This document shows positions 1 through 6,454 of a stretch of DNA of 6,454 nt, in pieces; the stretch's first letter is position 1; each line of letters begins with the position of its first letter. Source of the stretch: Asaia bogorensis (GTDB lineage: Bacteria > Pseudomonadota > Alphaproteobacteria > Acetobacterales > Acetobacteraceae); the NCBI GenBank assembly GCA_945874515.1, contig CAMCHA010000160.1, positions 1 through 6,454 on the forward strand, written 5' to 3'. The translations under genes were made by a program, and so were the position numbers. Under the pieces are notes generated by a model. That model did no database searches. It worked only from the letters and a program-made list of their open reading frames with translations, and was not told the origin of the DNA.

Positions 1-98
1 TCCAAAGCCGCAAGCGACCAGCCGGGACGCTTGGCGCAGGGACCGGATGAAAAACGAGGATTGGCCGGGCGGATCCCCGGCTTGGTGGCGCTTGCCAT
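1..98 (-). CDS. serC: Phosphoserine aminotransferase, N-terminal fragment (runs off left edge)
   Basis: Only the first 32 codons are in the window. SerC is a cytosolic PLP enzyme that converts 3-phosphohydroxypyruvate plus glutamate to phosphoserine and 2-oxoglutarate, the second step of serine synthesis; it also acts in pyridoxal phosphate synthesis in some bacteria. The visible peptide begins MASATKPGIRPANPRF and continues with SSGPCAKRPGW at residues 17-27. This N-terminal signature (FSSGPCAKRPGW) is typical of the alphaproteobacterial SerC subfamily. The ATG at 98-96 is preceded by a strong purine-rich Shine-Dalgarno (minus strand 113-106, GAAGGGAG) at 7 nt spacing, so the start is well supported. 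The gene lies downstream of the AsmA-like gene on the same strand, 126 bp away. In alphaproteobacteria serC is often followed by serA, which would lie outside the window. The identification rests on a short but distinctive peptide; the PLP lysine and the rest of the fold are not visible. Confidence 0.88.
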   Translation of the reverse strand, partial: MASATKPGIRPANPRFSSGPCAKRPGWSLAAL

Positions 99-105
99 GA
101 TGTGG

Positions 106-113
106 CTCCCTTC
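106..113 (-). promoter_or_regulatory. serC ribosome binding site
   Basis: The minus-strand sequence GAAGGGAG lies 7 nt before the serC ATG at 98. It is a strong Shine-Dalgarno match and decides the serC start. The same bases are complementary to a segment at 205-212, described separately. Confidence 0.75.
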
Positions 114-125
114 CAGAAGCGAATG

Positions 126-143
126 CGCCCCGGTGGGGGGGCG
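126..143 (-). promoter_or_regulatory. GC-rich hairpin in the serC leader
   Basis: On the minus strand CGCCCC (143-138) and GGGGCG (131-126) form a perfect 6 bp stem around a 6-nt loop, ending 12 nt before the Shine-Dalgarno. No T tract follows, so it is not a standard intrinsic terminator. A conserved 'serC motif' RNA of unknown mechanism is known upstream of alphaproteobacterial serC-serA operons. This hairpin sits in the right place for such an element, but I cannot confirm a family match from sequence alone. Confidence 0.4.
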
Positions 144-155
144 TGGCCCGCGTAT

Positions 156-184
156 TTTTTACGCCCGGGGCGGTGGCTGATCAA
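156..184 (-). promoter_or_regulatory. Candidate sigma70-type promoter for serC
   Basis: On the minus strand TTGATC (184-179) and TAAAAA (161-156) are separated by exactly 17 nt. Each matches the sigma70 consensus at four of six positions. The -10 candidate falls in the only A/T-rich island of this otherwise very GC-rich gap. Transcription would start near 149, giving a leader of about 50 nt that includes the 126-143 hairpin. The A/T island is also the loop of a small hairpin (GCGTA/TACGC), so its composition may have another cause. Confidence 0.35.
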
Positions 185-224
185 GCGGGAAGGCGCGTGA
201 CAGTGAAGGAAGCCCTGATCGCCC

Positions 225-3200
225 TTATTGCCGCGGCGTCTGTCCTGCCGGTTCCTGACCAATCCCGAATATGCCGCGCAGGAAACCAGGTGTGAGCGCC
301 GCCAATGGATTGATGGTTGTTTGTGGATCGCTGAGCGGCCCGCGCATGCGATAGGCAACGGCAAATAGCCCGCCACCTTCTTCCGGGCTGAATAGCCGGC
401 CAAATACGGGAATGCGCCCCAATAGCGTGTTGAAGATATAAGCCGGCACAATGGTGCCTTCAGTGTCAATCGTATCATTCCTGCGATCAATACGCCCCTT
501 GGCGGTAACACCAAGGGAGGATGAAAAGGCGCGCGCATCCTGCAATGTCAGCGCATCAGGGGTTAGACTGAAGGGAATGGTGGCGCGGGCGAAATTCAGC
601 CCAGGGCCGCTCAATGCATCCACTAGCCCATACAGCGTCATGGACTGTAAAACCTTACCAAACACAGGCGCATCGCGCACCACGAAATCCTCCAGCACCG
701 CATCTCCGCTCAGCGTGGCGGCGGGGCGGGAGTCTTCATAATTTGCGTTGACTGAAAGCTTGCCGCCCTGGATCGTCTTCAGCACATCAAAGGCGCGCAG
801 CAATTCACCGCCATTGTCGCTGGTGATATTCACCGCGCGGCGCTGGCCATTGGGCGTGATCGTGACGGTGAAGCTACCGCGTTCCGTGAGACGCGCATTC
901 ATGCGCGCTTGCTGCATAACACCAAGCCTATTGACCAGTACCTGCGCTTCAAGCGCAGTGATCTCGCGCTGATGCGGCAACAGAACCCGTTCAAACCGCG
1001 CCACCAATTGGGTCGCCGCGCTTTCTTGCGGATTGGCCTCTGGCACCTCATGCCGTGCGAGGACGGGCGCCAAATCAAGCACCGGCCCAGTCAAGGAAAT
1101 GACCCATTGGCCGGCGCCGCGTTGCGCCGGCGGGCGCAAAACCCCGCTAAAGCGCGAACGCCCGATATTCGCGCTGGTCAGGTCTATGCGTTGTGGGACG
1201 TTCTGGCGAAGCTCACTGGCGCGGCCCCGCACCTGGGCATCGGGTGTTTCGATACGAAAACTTTCAATCAGCGTCACCGCACCGCCCTGCATCAGCACCA
1301 TCGCCTCCGCATTGCCGGCGACCCCCGGTGGCTTGCTCCAGGCCAAAGGCTCCACATTGAGTGTAGCAGCACGCAAATCAGCACGCACCGAAAGCCGCGC
1401 TTGCCCATTGCGGCGGGTTTCATTGCGAAGATCAAGCTGCACCGGCCCTTCCAGTAAAGGTCGGCCATCCAAGCCAAGTGCTGCCAATTGCCTGGCATCG
1501 GCGCGGGCGGAGATGATTTCGCGCGCCACAATATCCGTGGGCGCACCGTTGCGGAAATCGGTTTCTTGCTGGATGCGGGCTTCAATATCGCCAAGCACGC
1601 CGGTGCCGGTTGCCGTCAGCCCCGAATTGCGCAGCAAAACCTTGACCACGCCCTTTTCCAAATCCCGATCAAAAGCAATGCGCGGGATGCGCAAATCCCG
1701 CACCTCAAATTCGGCCTGGATATCAATATCCTCAACGTCCAGCGTCTTGATCAGCGGGAAGACAAGCGTGAGCGTACCCGCCGTGAGCGTACCAGTCGGG
1801 TCATTGATCGGCGGCGGGCGTTTTTCGAAAATCTTCATCCTGGGATGGCGCAGAACGGCCCAGCCATCTGCCAGCGGGCCGCGCAGCTTGGCTTCAACGC
1901 GCGTGATTTCTGGATCGGTGGCGAAGCTGATCGAAACAGTGGCACCATCCGTCACAATTCCGGTGCCGGATTGCTGGCCGCTGGTCGCTGAAAGTTCGAT
2001 CTTGTCGAGCGAAAAACGCGCCTCTCCAGCAGCGCCTTGGAATGGCGGGATGGGTCGCAGCCAGTGAACGGTCACGCCATCCGCCCGCGCTACCCCGCTT
2101 AGGCCCGTGATTTCCGCCGCACTGCCATCCGCACCGATCCGCGCTTCAAACCGCCAGGCGCCTTCGCGCAGCATGCCGGCAGTCAGGTTTTCAGCCAGCC
2201 ATTCACGAGGCTTCGGCGCAATGCTGGGCGGCCAGTAATGCGTCAGATCGGCGATGTCCAAACCGCTCATTCTGACATCAGCCGCCGCCTGCCAGGCGCC
2301 ATCCTTCAGGCGCGCCTCCCCTGACGCGCCAACCACTGGGGGGGGGCTGGCGCCTGGGCGCGGCGATGGCTGGGGCGAAAAGACCAAGCGTTCCACGCGC
2401 ACCACATCTTCGGCCAGGGTCGCATCAAGTGCGATTGCCGCAAAGGGCAAATCCCCGCCATTATCCGGAACATGCAGTACGCCAGCGCCGGTGCGTATCC
2501 GCGCCATCAGCAAATCCGGCTGCGGCGCGCCGGTAAAGCGCGCGATGAGGCTGATTTCCGCTTCCGCATCCAGCGCAGCCAAAGGCGCCAATTCAGCGCT
2601 GACCTTGGCAAGCGCTGCAGGACGGATGCCATGTGCAGTGAAGGAAGCCTCTCCGCGCCAGAGCGCGCGTTCAAGCCTGCCGGCGATTTCGAAGGGAATG
2701 CGCTGATCCGCCACTTCCAGCAGCGCCTGTCCGGCCAAATCCAGCCCGCCCGCAGCGAGGCGCTGCAGACTAAGCTCGGTAAGGTTCGCGCGTAGCACAC
2801 GGCCAGAACTTTCATCGGCAAGCGCAAGCCTGGCATCCAGCAAGGCGATGCGCCTGATCGCCGATAGCGCCGTTTCCTCATTGGGGGGCTCAAGCCAGGC
2901 GGTGATGATCTCGGCCAGGGCATGAAGCGCGGTGTCCGGCGCTTCGGTGGCCTCGGCCTTGGCGGCCGCCGCCAGTCCCAGCGACAGCGCCCCTGCCTTA
3001 TCACGGTTTGCGAGCAGGCTGAGCCCGCGCAATTCCAGTGCGCGCAAGCCGAGATGCCCGCGCAGCAAGCCGCCCAGTGAAAGGGAAGCATCCACCTGCG
3101 GCAAAACCGCAATCAGCCCATCATCCCTGTCAACCAGCCTGATATCGGAAAAGCGCACCGCAATGGGTGAACGATGCCCTTCCCGCCAGCCCGCCCAGGA

Positions 3201-3413
3201 AATCGCCGCCTCGGCTATGTTTGCCCTCTGGCCTGCCAGCGCCTTGTTGGCGGCGTCCTCCGCCTGGCGGGCCAGCCAAGGCAGGCTGATCGGGCCCTGT
3301 TCTAGCCGCCAAACCAGCCCGGCCAAGGCAAGACCTACCACCAGCGACAGGGTCAGGCAGGCCCTCGCCAGCAGTTTCAATCCTCGCCCCGCTTGACCTG
3401 CGACCCGTCTCAC
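225..3413 (-). CDS. Large AsmA/YhdP-like (DUF3971) inner-membrane-anchored protein
   Basis: About 1062 residues from the chosen GTG at 3413. An N-terminal basic stretch is followed by one hydrophobic segment (about residues 15-35, ending LALAGLVW), then WRLEQGPISL, a common way for these proteins to leave the membrane. The remaining ~1000 residues would be periplasmic and rich in short alternating beta-type repeats. The segment around residues 384-424 (YWPPSIAPKPREWLAENL, then G-W) is the DUF3971 hallmark. Residues ~890-1020 resemble the AsmA-like C-terminal domain, with IPVFGRLF near the end, and the protein closes with NPLAALTPGFLRGIFG. Family knowledge: E. coli relatives YhdP, TamB and YdbH form long hydrophobic grooves implicated in phospholipid transport to the outer membrane; the same role here is inference. 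The start is uncertain. GTG 3413 has AGGGA 4 nt upstream and avoids overlap with glnE. TTG 3431 has weaker purine-rich support, and GTG 3464 has none and overlaps glnE by 34 bp. The stop is TAA at 227-225. Confidence 0.85.
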   Translation of the reverse strand: MRRVAGQAGRGLKLLARACLTLSLVVGLALAGLVWRLEQGPISLPWLARQAEDAANKALAGQRANIAEAAISWAGWREGHRSPIAVRFSDIRLVDRDDGLIAVLPQVDASLSLGGLLRGHLGLRALELRGLSLLANRDKAGALSLGLAAAAKAEATEAPDTALHALAEIITAWLEPPNEETALSAIRRIALLDARLALADESSGRVLRANLTELSLQRLAAGGLDLAGQALLEVADQRIPFEIAGRLERALWRGEASFTAHGIRPAALAKVSAELAPLAALDAEAEISLIARFTGAPQPDLLMARIRTGAGVLHVPDNGGDLPFAAIALDATLAEDVVRVERLVFSPQPSPRPGASPPPVVGASGEARLKDGAWQAAADVRMSGLDIADLTHYWPPSIAPKPREWLAENLTAGMLREGAWRFEARIGADGSAAEITGLSGVARADGVTVHWLRPIPPFQGAAGEARFSLDKIELSATSGQQSGTGIVTDGATVSISFATDPEITRVEAKLRGPLADGWAVLRHPRMKIFEKRPPPINDPTGTLTAGTLTLVFPLIKTLDVEDIDIQAEFEVRDLRIPRIAFDRDLEKGVVKVLLRNSGLTATGTGVLGDIEARIQQETDFRNGAPTDIVAREIISARADARQLAALGLDGRPLLEGPVQLDLRNETRRNGQARLSVRADLRAATLNVEPLAWSKPPGVAGNAEAMVLMQGGAVTLIESFRIETPDAQVRGRASELRQNVPQRIDLTSANIGRSRFSGVLRPPAQRGAGQWVISLTGPVLDLAPVLARHEVPEANPQESAATQLVARFERVLLPHQREITALEAQVLVNRLGVMQQARMNARLTERGSFTVTITPNGQRRAVNITSDNGGELLRAFDVLKTIQGGKLSVNANYEDSRPAATLSGDAVLEDFVVRDAPVFGKVLQSMTLYGLVDALSGPGLNFARATIPFSLTPDALTLQDARAFSSSLGVTAKGRIDRRNDTIDTEGTIVPAYIFNTLLGRIPVFGRLFSPEEGGGLFAVAYRMRGPLSDPQTTINPLAALTPGFLRGIFGIGQEPAGQTPRQ
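2338..2346. repeat. Nine-base G/C homopolymer inside the AsmA-like gene
   Basis: Nine consecutive G on the plus strand (C on the coding strand) encode part of a proline-rich linker (SPQPSPRPGASPPP, about residues 346-359). It is the longest homopolymer I noticed in the window. A one-base change would frameshift the gene at about one third of its length; as given, the frame is open throughout. Confidence 0.85.
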
Positions 3414-3430
3414 TCTTTCCCTAGACCCCA

Positions 3431-6412
3431 ATGACCCTTGCTCCAGCAGCTTTTGCCCTGCCACGCGGATTCGACAAGGCCGCCGCCACCCTCGCCCAGG
3501 CGCATTTCGCCGATAAGGGGGAAGCGGAACGTCGCTTTGCCGAAAGCGCGGAGGGGGCAGCGATACTGGAAGCGCTTGGTGGTCATAGCCCCTATCTAGC
3601 CGATTTGGCGGTGCGGGAGGGAGCCACCCTGCTTTTCATGGCCGAGCGTGGCCCGGATGACGCGTTTGCCCGTGCCATAGACCCGCTGACGCGGCTTGAC
3701 CCTGCGACACCCCGGCCCGCTTTGGCGACCCTTCTGCGCCAGGCCAAGCGCCAGGGGGCGCTGGTGGCTGCACTCGCCGATATTCTCGGGCTTTGGGGGT
3801 TGGATCGCGTGACCGGCGCGCTATCCGAATTGGCGGAGCTCAGTATTGATACCGCCTGCGCGCATTTATTGCGCGATGCCGCGGCGCGGGGCGATTTGCG
3901 CCATACCGGCGGCGGCCGCACAGATCCCAAAGCCATCGGCCGCCAATCGGGGCTGGTGATCCTTGGGATGGGCAAGCTTGGCGCGCGCGAGCTGAATTAC
4001 TCATCAGATGTTGATCTGATGGTGCTTTATGATCCGGCGGCGGCGCAGGACCCGGATCGCGCCCAGGCGATTTATGTGCGGGTCGCGCGTGATTTGGTGC
4101 GGCTGATGGAAGAACGCACCGCCGATGGTTATGTATTTCGCACTGATTTGCGCCTGCGGCCTGATCCAGCGGCGACACCGCTTGCCGTCTCCATCCCCGC
4201 TGCCATCACCTATTACGAAAGCATGGGCCAGAATTGGGAACGCGCGGCCATGATCAAGGCGCGGCCTGTGGCGGCGGATCGCGCGGCCGGCGAGGCATTC
4301 TTGCGCGAAATCCGCCCCTTTGTCTGGCGGCGTTACCTGGATTTCGCAGCGGTTGCGGATATCCATTCCATCAAGCGGCAAATCCACGCCCATAAGGGAG
4401 CGAAGGGCGCGCATGATACGGTTCAATTGGCCGGGCATGATGTGAAGCTTGGCCGGGGCGGCATTCGCGAGATTGAATTCACCGCGCAGGTGCTGCAATT
4501 GATCTGGGGCGGGCGCGATCCGGCTTTGCGAGACCCGACCACGCTTGGCGCGCTTTCCGCGCTCGCTGGTGCGGGCAAGATAGAACGCCGCGCCGCTGCT
4601 GACCTGGCCGATGCTTATGGCTTCTTGCGACGGCTTGAACATCGGCTGCAAATGGTGGCTGATCGGCAGACGCATCGCCTGCCCGAAGATGCGGAAGGCA
4701 TAGCGCGCATCGCATCCTTCCTGGGCTACGCCGATACCCCCGCCTTCGCCGAGGATTTCGCATACCATCTGCGCCGGGTTGAACAGCATTACGGGCGCAT
4801 GTTTGAAGCCGAACCAACACTGGCCGCCGATGCGGTGCAGGGCGATCTGGTTTTTACCGGCGTGGAAGATGACCCCGCCACCATCGCAACGCTGCGCGCC
4901 ATGGGCTACGCCAATCCCGGCAGTATCGCCGCCAGTGTGCGTGGTTGGCATCACGGCCATGCGCGCGCCATGCGCAGCGAACGCGCACGCGAATTGCTGA
5001 CGGCGCTGATGCCAAGCCTGCTGGCTGCCTTCGCCAAGCAGCGCGACCCGGATGCGGCGCTGATGCGCCTTGATGCGCTGTTTGGGCGGCTGACCACCGG
5101 CGTGCAGGTCTTGAGCCTTTTGCATCGCAACCCGCCTATGCTGGAACGCCTGGCCGGCATTCTGGGGGCGGCGCCGCAATTGGCGGATCATTTGGCGCAT
5201 CACACGGCAGCGCTTGAAGGGCTGCTGGTGGGGGCAGGCGGCGGTGTTGGCAGCGCCGCCTCCGCCTTGCCGGCGCTGGTGAAAGAAGCGCGCTATTTCG
5301 AAGAAGCGATGGAAGCTTCCCGCCGCTTGGTGCAGGAAGGCAAATTCGACATTGATGCTGCAACGCTTGAAGGTGCCATCGACCCCGATGCAGCGGGGGA
5401 AGCACGCAGCGCGCTGGCAGATGCTGCGATTGCGGCGCTGCTGCCGCATGTGACGGGCGAATTCGCCGCGCGGCATGGCGTGGTGAAGGGCGGGCAGCTT
5501 GCCGTTGTCGCTTTGGGCAAGCTTGGTGGGCGGGAAATGCTGCCCGGATCGGACCTTGATCTGATCCTGGTCTATGATCACGCCGCCGAAGCTGAGGTCA
5601 GCGAAGCCAAGGCCAAGCGTGGCGCGCCGCCAATCCGCCCCTTGCCGACCAGTCAGTATTTCACGCGCCTTGCGCATCAAATGGTCGGTGCCATCACCGC
5701 GCCTGGCGCCGAGGGCAAATTATATGAGGTGGATATGCGGCTCCGCCCTTCAGGATCGAAAGGGCCGGTTGCCGTCTCGCTTGGCGCATTCCAGCGCTAT
5801 CAGGCGGAAGATGCCTGGAGTTGGGAACGCATGGCGCTGACCCGCGCGCGCGTGGTGGCCGGGCCGCCGGCGCTGGCGCGGCGCATTGCTGCGGCCATTC
5901 GCGCGGCATTGTCCAATCCCGAAAAGGCCAAGACGGCGATTGCCGATGCACTGGCCATGCGCGCGCGCATGCTGCGCGAATTGCCGGGCGATGGGCCATG
6001 GGATGTGAAGCTTTCCCCGGGCGGGTTGGTGGAGGTGGAATTCATCGCCCAGGCTTTGCAATTGCACCATGCGCCGCGCCACCCGGAAGTGCTGGCCACC
6101 ACGACACACATCGCCATCGCCAATCTGGCCAAGATCGGCGCGTTGGATGCGACGGAAGCCGAGGCGCTGATCGCTGCCGAACGGCTCTGGCGCGGTATTA
6201 GCGGCATTCTGCGCCTGAGCCTTGGCCCCTGGCGCGAGGATGCGCTGCCCGAACCCGCCGCTTCCACCGTGCTGCGTGTGGCGGGCCCGCTTTGCGCAAC
6301 GCCGCCCGTTGACCTTCCGGGCCTGCGCGCTCAGATGGAAGAAGGCGCAGCCTTGGTGCGCAAGGTTTTCGAAGCCCGGCTTGGCCGGCTGGATCAGGGG
6401 GACCGGAAATGA
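3431..6412 (+). CDS. glnE: Bifunctional glutamine synthetase adenylyltransferase/adenylyl-removing enzyme
   Basis: A 993-residue cytosolic enzyme that adenylylates a tyrosine of each glutamine synthetase subunit (inactivation, using ATP) and removes AMP by phosphorolysis (reactivation). In the family, PII protein and glutamine set the direction. Both nucleotidyltransferase domains look intact. The N-terminal adenylyl-removing domain has GMGKLG (179-184), SSDVDL with Asp193 and Asp195, a third acidic position at Asp239 in TDLRLRP, and GRGGIREIEF (341-350). The C-terminal adenylyltransferase domain has GKLGG (696-700), GSDLDL with Asp708 and Asp710, Asp768 in VDMRLRPSG, and GGLVEVEF (864-871). 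A helical linker at about 470-590 joins them. Length is near the family norm (E. coli about 946). The ATG at 3431 is the first possible start, because an in-frame TAG lies at 3422-3424, yet no Shine-Dalgarno precedes it. The next alternative starts would remove about 60 residues. The gene overlaps the next by ATGA and diverges from the AsmA-like gene. Confidence 0.97.
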   Translation: MTLAPAAFALPRGFDKAAATLAQAHFADKGEAERRFAESAEGAAILEALGGHSPYLADLAVREGATLLFMAERGPDDAFARAIDPLTRLDPATPRPALATLLRQAKRQGALVAALADILGLWGLDRVTGALSELAELSIDTACAHLLRDAAARGDLRHTGGGRTDPKAIGRQSGLVILGMGKLGARELNYSSDVDLMVLYDPAAAQDPDRAQAIYVRVARDLVRLMEERTADGYVFRTDLRLRPDPAATPLAVSIPAAITYYESMGQNWERAAMIKARPVAADRAAGEAFLREIRPFVWRRYLDFAAVADIHSIKRQIHAHKGAKGAHDTVQLAGHDVKLGRGGIREIEFTAQVLQLIWGGRDPALRDPTTLGALSALAGAGKIERRAAADLADAYGFLRRLEHRLQMVADRQTHRLPEDAEGIARIASFLGYADTPAFAEDFAYHLRRVEQHYGRMFEAEPTLAADAVQGDLVFTGVEDDPATIATLRAMGYANPGSIAASVRGWHHGHARAMRSERARELLTALMPSLLAAFAKQRDPDAALMRLDALFGRLTTGVQVLSLLHRNPPMLERLAGILGAAPQLADHLAHHTAALEGLLVGAGGGVGSAASALPALVKEARYFEEAMEASRRLVQEGKFDIDAATLEGAIDPDAAGEARSALADAAIAALLPHVTGEFAARHGVVKGGQLAVVALGKLGGREMLPGSDLDLILVYDHAAEAEVSEAKAKRGAPPIRPLPTSQYFTRLAHQMVGAITAPGAEGKLYEVDMRLRPSGSKGPVAVSLGAFQRYQAEDAWSWERMALTRARVVAGPPALARRIAAAIRAALSNPEKAKTAIADALAMRARMLRELPGDGPWDVKLSPGGLVEVEFIAQALQLHHAPRHPEVLATTTHIAIANLAKIGALDATEAEALIAAERLWRGISGILRLSLGPWREDALPEPAASTVLRVAGPLCATPPVDLPGLRAQMEEGAALVRKVFEARLGRLDQGDRK
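3468..3472. other. GANTC site (GATTC) in the divergent start region
   Basis: GATTC matches the CcrM-type methylation site of alphaproteobacteria. It lies 37 bp inside glnE and just upstream of the most distal possible start of the AsmA-like gene. The only other GANTC I found in the window is GAGTC at 730-734. The base match is certain; methylation and any regulatory role are inference. Confidence 0.4.
6396..6402 (+). promoter_or_regulatory. Ribosome binding site for the bcp-like gene
   Basis: AGGGGGA, inside the last codons of glnE, lies 6 nt before the ATG at 6409. It is a good Shine-Dalgarno match and supports a start that overlaps the glnE stop. Confidence 0.6.
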
Positions 6413-6454
6413 CTGAATTGGCCGAAGGCAAAAAGGCGCCCGCCTTCAAAATGG
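6409..6454 (+). CDS. bcp: Thioredoxin-dependent peroxiredoxin (Bcp/PrxQ type), N-terminal fragment (runs off right edge)
   Basis: Only 15 codons are present: MTELAEGKKAPAFKM. The pattern M-x-x-L-x-x-G-x-x-A-P-x-F is the usual opening of Bcp/PrxQ peroxiredoxins, which reduce hydrogen peroxide and organic hydroperoxides through a cysteine recycled by thioredoxin. The catalytic cysteine would lie beyond the window and cannot be checked. The ATG overlaps the glnE TGA as ATGA and has a ribosome binding site inside glnE, so co-transcription and translational coupling with glnE are likely. The glnE-bcp order is, to my recollection, common in alphaproteobacteria, which strengthens a call that the peptide alone would leave weak. 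Another AhpC/TSA-family protein is the main alternative. Confidence 0.7.
   Translation, partial: MTELAEGKKAPAFKM

Larger units (their letters stand above)
104..214 (-). other. Potential long-range pairing that would mask the serC ribosome binding site
   Basis: The minus-strand segment GGCTTCCTTC (214-205), just after the AsmA-like stop codon, is complementary to GAAGGGAGCC (113-104), which contains the serC Shine-Dalgarno. The match is ten consecutive pairs with one G-U. It would enclose both smaller hairpins of the gap. It can form only in RNA that starts upstream of 214, such as readthrough from the AsmA-like gene. This is complementarity read by eye, with no folding energy calculated. Confidence 0.3.

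Noticed and set aside
126..170. Hairpins after the AsmA-like gene as an intrinsic terminator
   Set aside because: The stems are GC-rich, but no T tract follows them on the minus strand. The A-rich run at 155-160 is in a loop, not after a stem.
822..834. Inverted repeat GGTGATATTCACC as an operator
   Set aside because: It is short, lies deep inside the AsmA-like coding sequence far from any start, and is explained by codon content.
1033..2067. Open frame of 344 codons on the plus strand, opposite the AsmA-like gene
   Set aside because: Its product is dominated by Ser, Arg and Ala without any recognisable motif, while the opposite strand carries a continuous, family-typical protein. It is a shadow frame.
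4004..5680. Long open frame of 558 codons antisense to glnE
   Set aside because: It lies wholly opposite a glnE with both catalytic motif sets intact. Its translation is rich in His, Gln, Arg and Cys with no recognisable domain, as expected of a shadow frame in GC-rich DNA.
5841..5853. Alternating CG run as a structural element
   Set aside because: It encodes ordinary residues (TRAR) in glnE, and similar runs occur throughout the gene because of the high GC content.
3431..6412. Loss of one catalytic activity in GlnE
   Set aside because: Both DxD motifs (193/195 and 708/710), both third acidic positions (239, 768) and both GG-containing distal motifs are present, so there is no sign that either half is inactive.

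Overview
The window looks like ordinary chromosomal core sequence from a GC-rich alphaproteobacterium, probably Rhodospirillales/Acetobacteraceae-like. The taxon is inferred from three protein signatures: an alphaproteobacterial SerC N-terminus (FSSGPCAKRPGW), a GlnE with the alphaproteobacterial GQNWERAAMIKARP stretch, and a large AsmA-like protein ending in NPLAALTPGFLRGIFG. I see no phage, transposon, CRISPR, tRNA or rRNA sequence and no sign of recent horizontal transfer.

There are four genes in two divergent pairs. On the minus strand, from the centre leftwards, lie a ~1060-residue AsmA/YhdP-type (DUF3971) membrane-anchored protein (225-3413) and then the first 32 codons of serC, phosphoserine aminotransferase (1-98), which runs off the left edge. 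The 126 bp between them hold a strong serC ribosome binding site, a GC-rich hairpin, a plausible sigma70-type promoter and a distal segment that can pair with the serC ribosome binding site. On the plus strand lie glnE (3431-6412), the bifunctional glutamine synthetase adenylyltransferase/adenylyl-removing enzyme, and the first 15 codons of a bcp-type peroxiredoxin (6409 onwards). The last two overlap by ATGA.

The genes do not form one pathway. SerC makes phosphoserine using glutamate as amino donor. GlnE switches glutamine synthetase on and off with nitrogen status. The Bcp-like protein would reduce hydroperoxides. The AsmA-like protein belongs to a family linked to phospholipid transport between the inner and outer membranes. 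Glutamate/glutamine metabolism loosely connects serC and glnE, but nothing here shows joint control.

The parts most worth a second look are regulatory. The glnE and AsmA-like starts are head-to-head with about 17 bp or less between them, and glnE has no Shine-Dalgarno sequence. One of only two GANTC methylation sites I found lies in this start region. The serC leader has potential for alternative RNA structures. I found no convincing new biological system.
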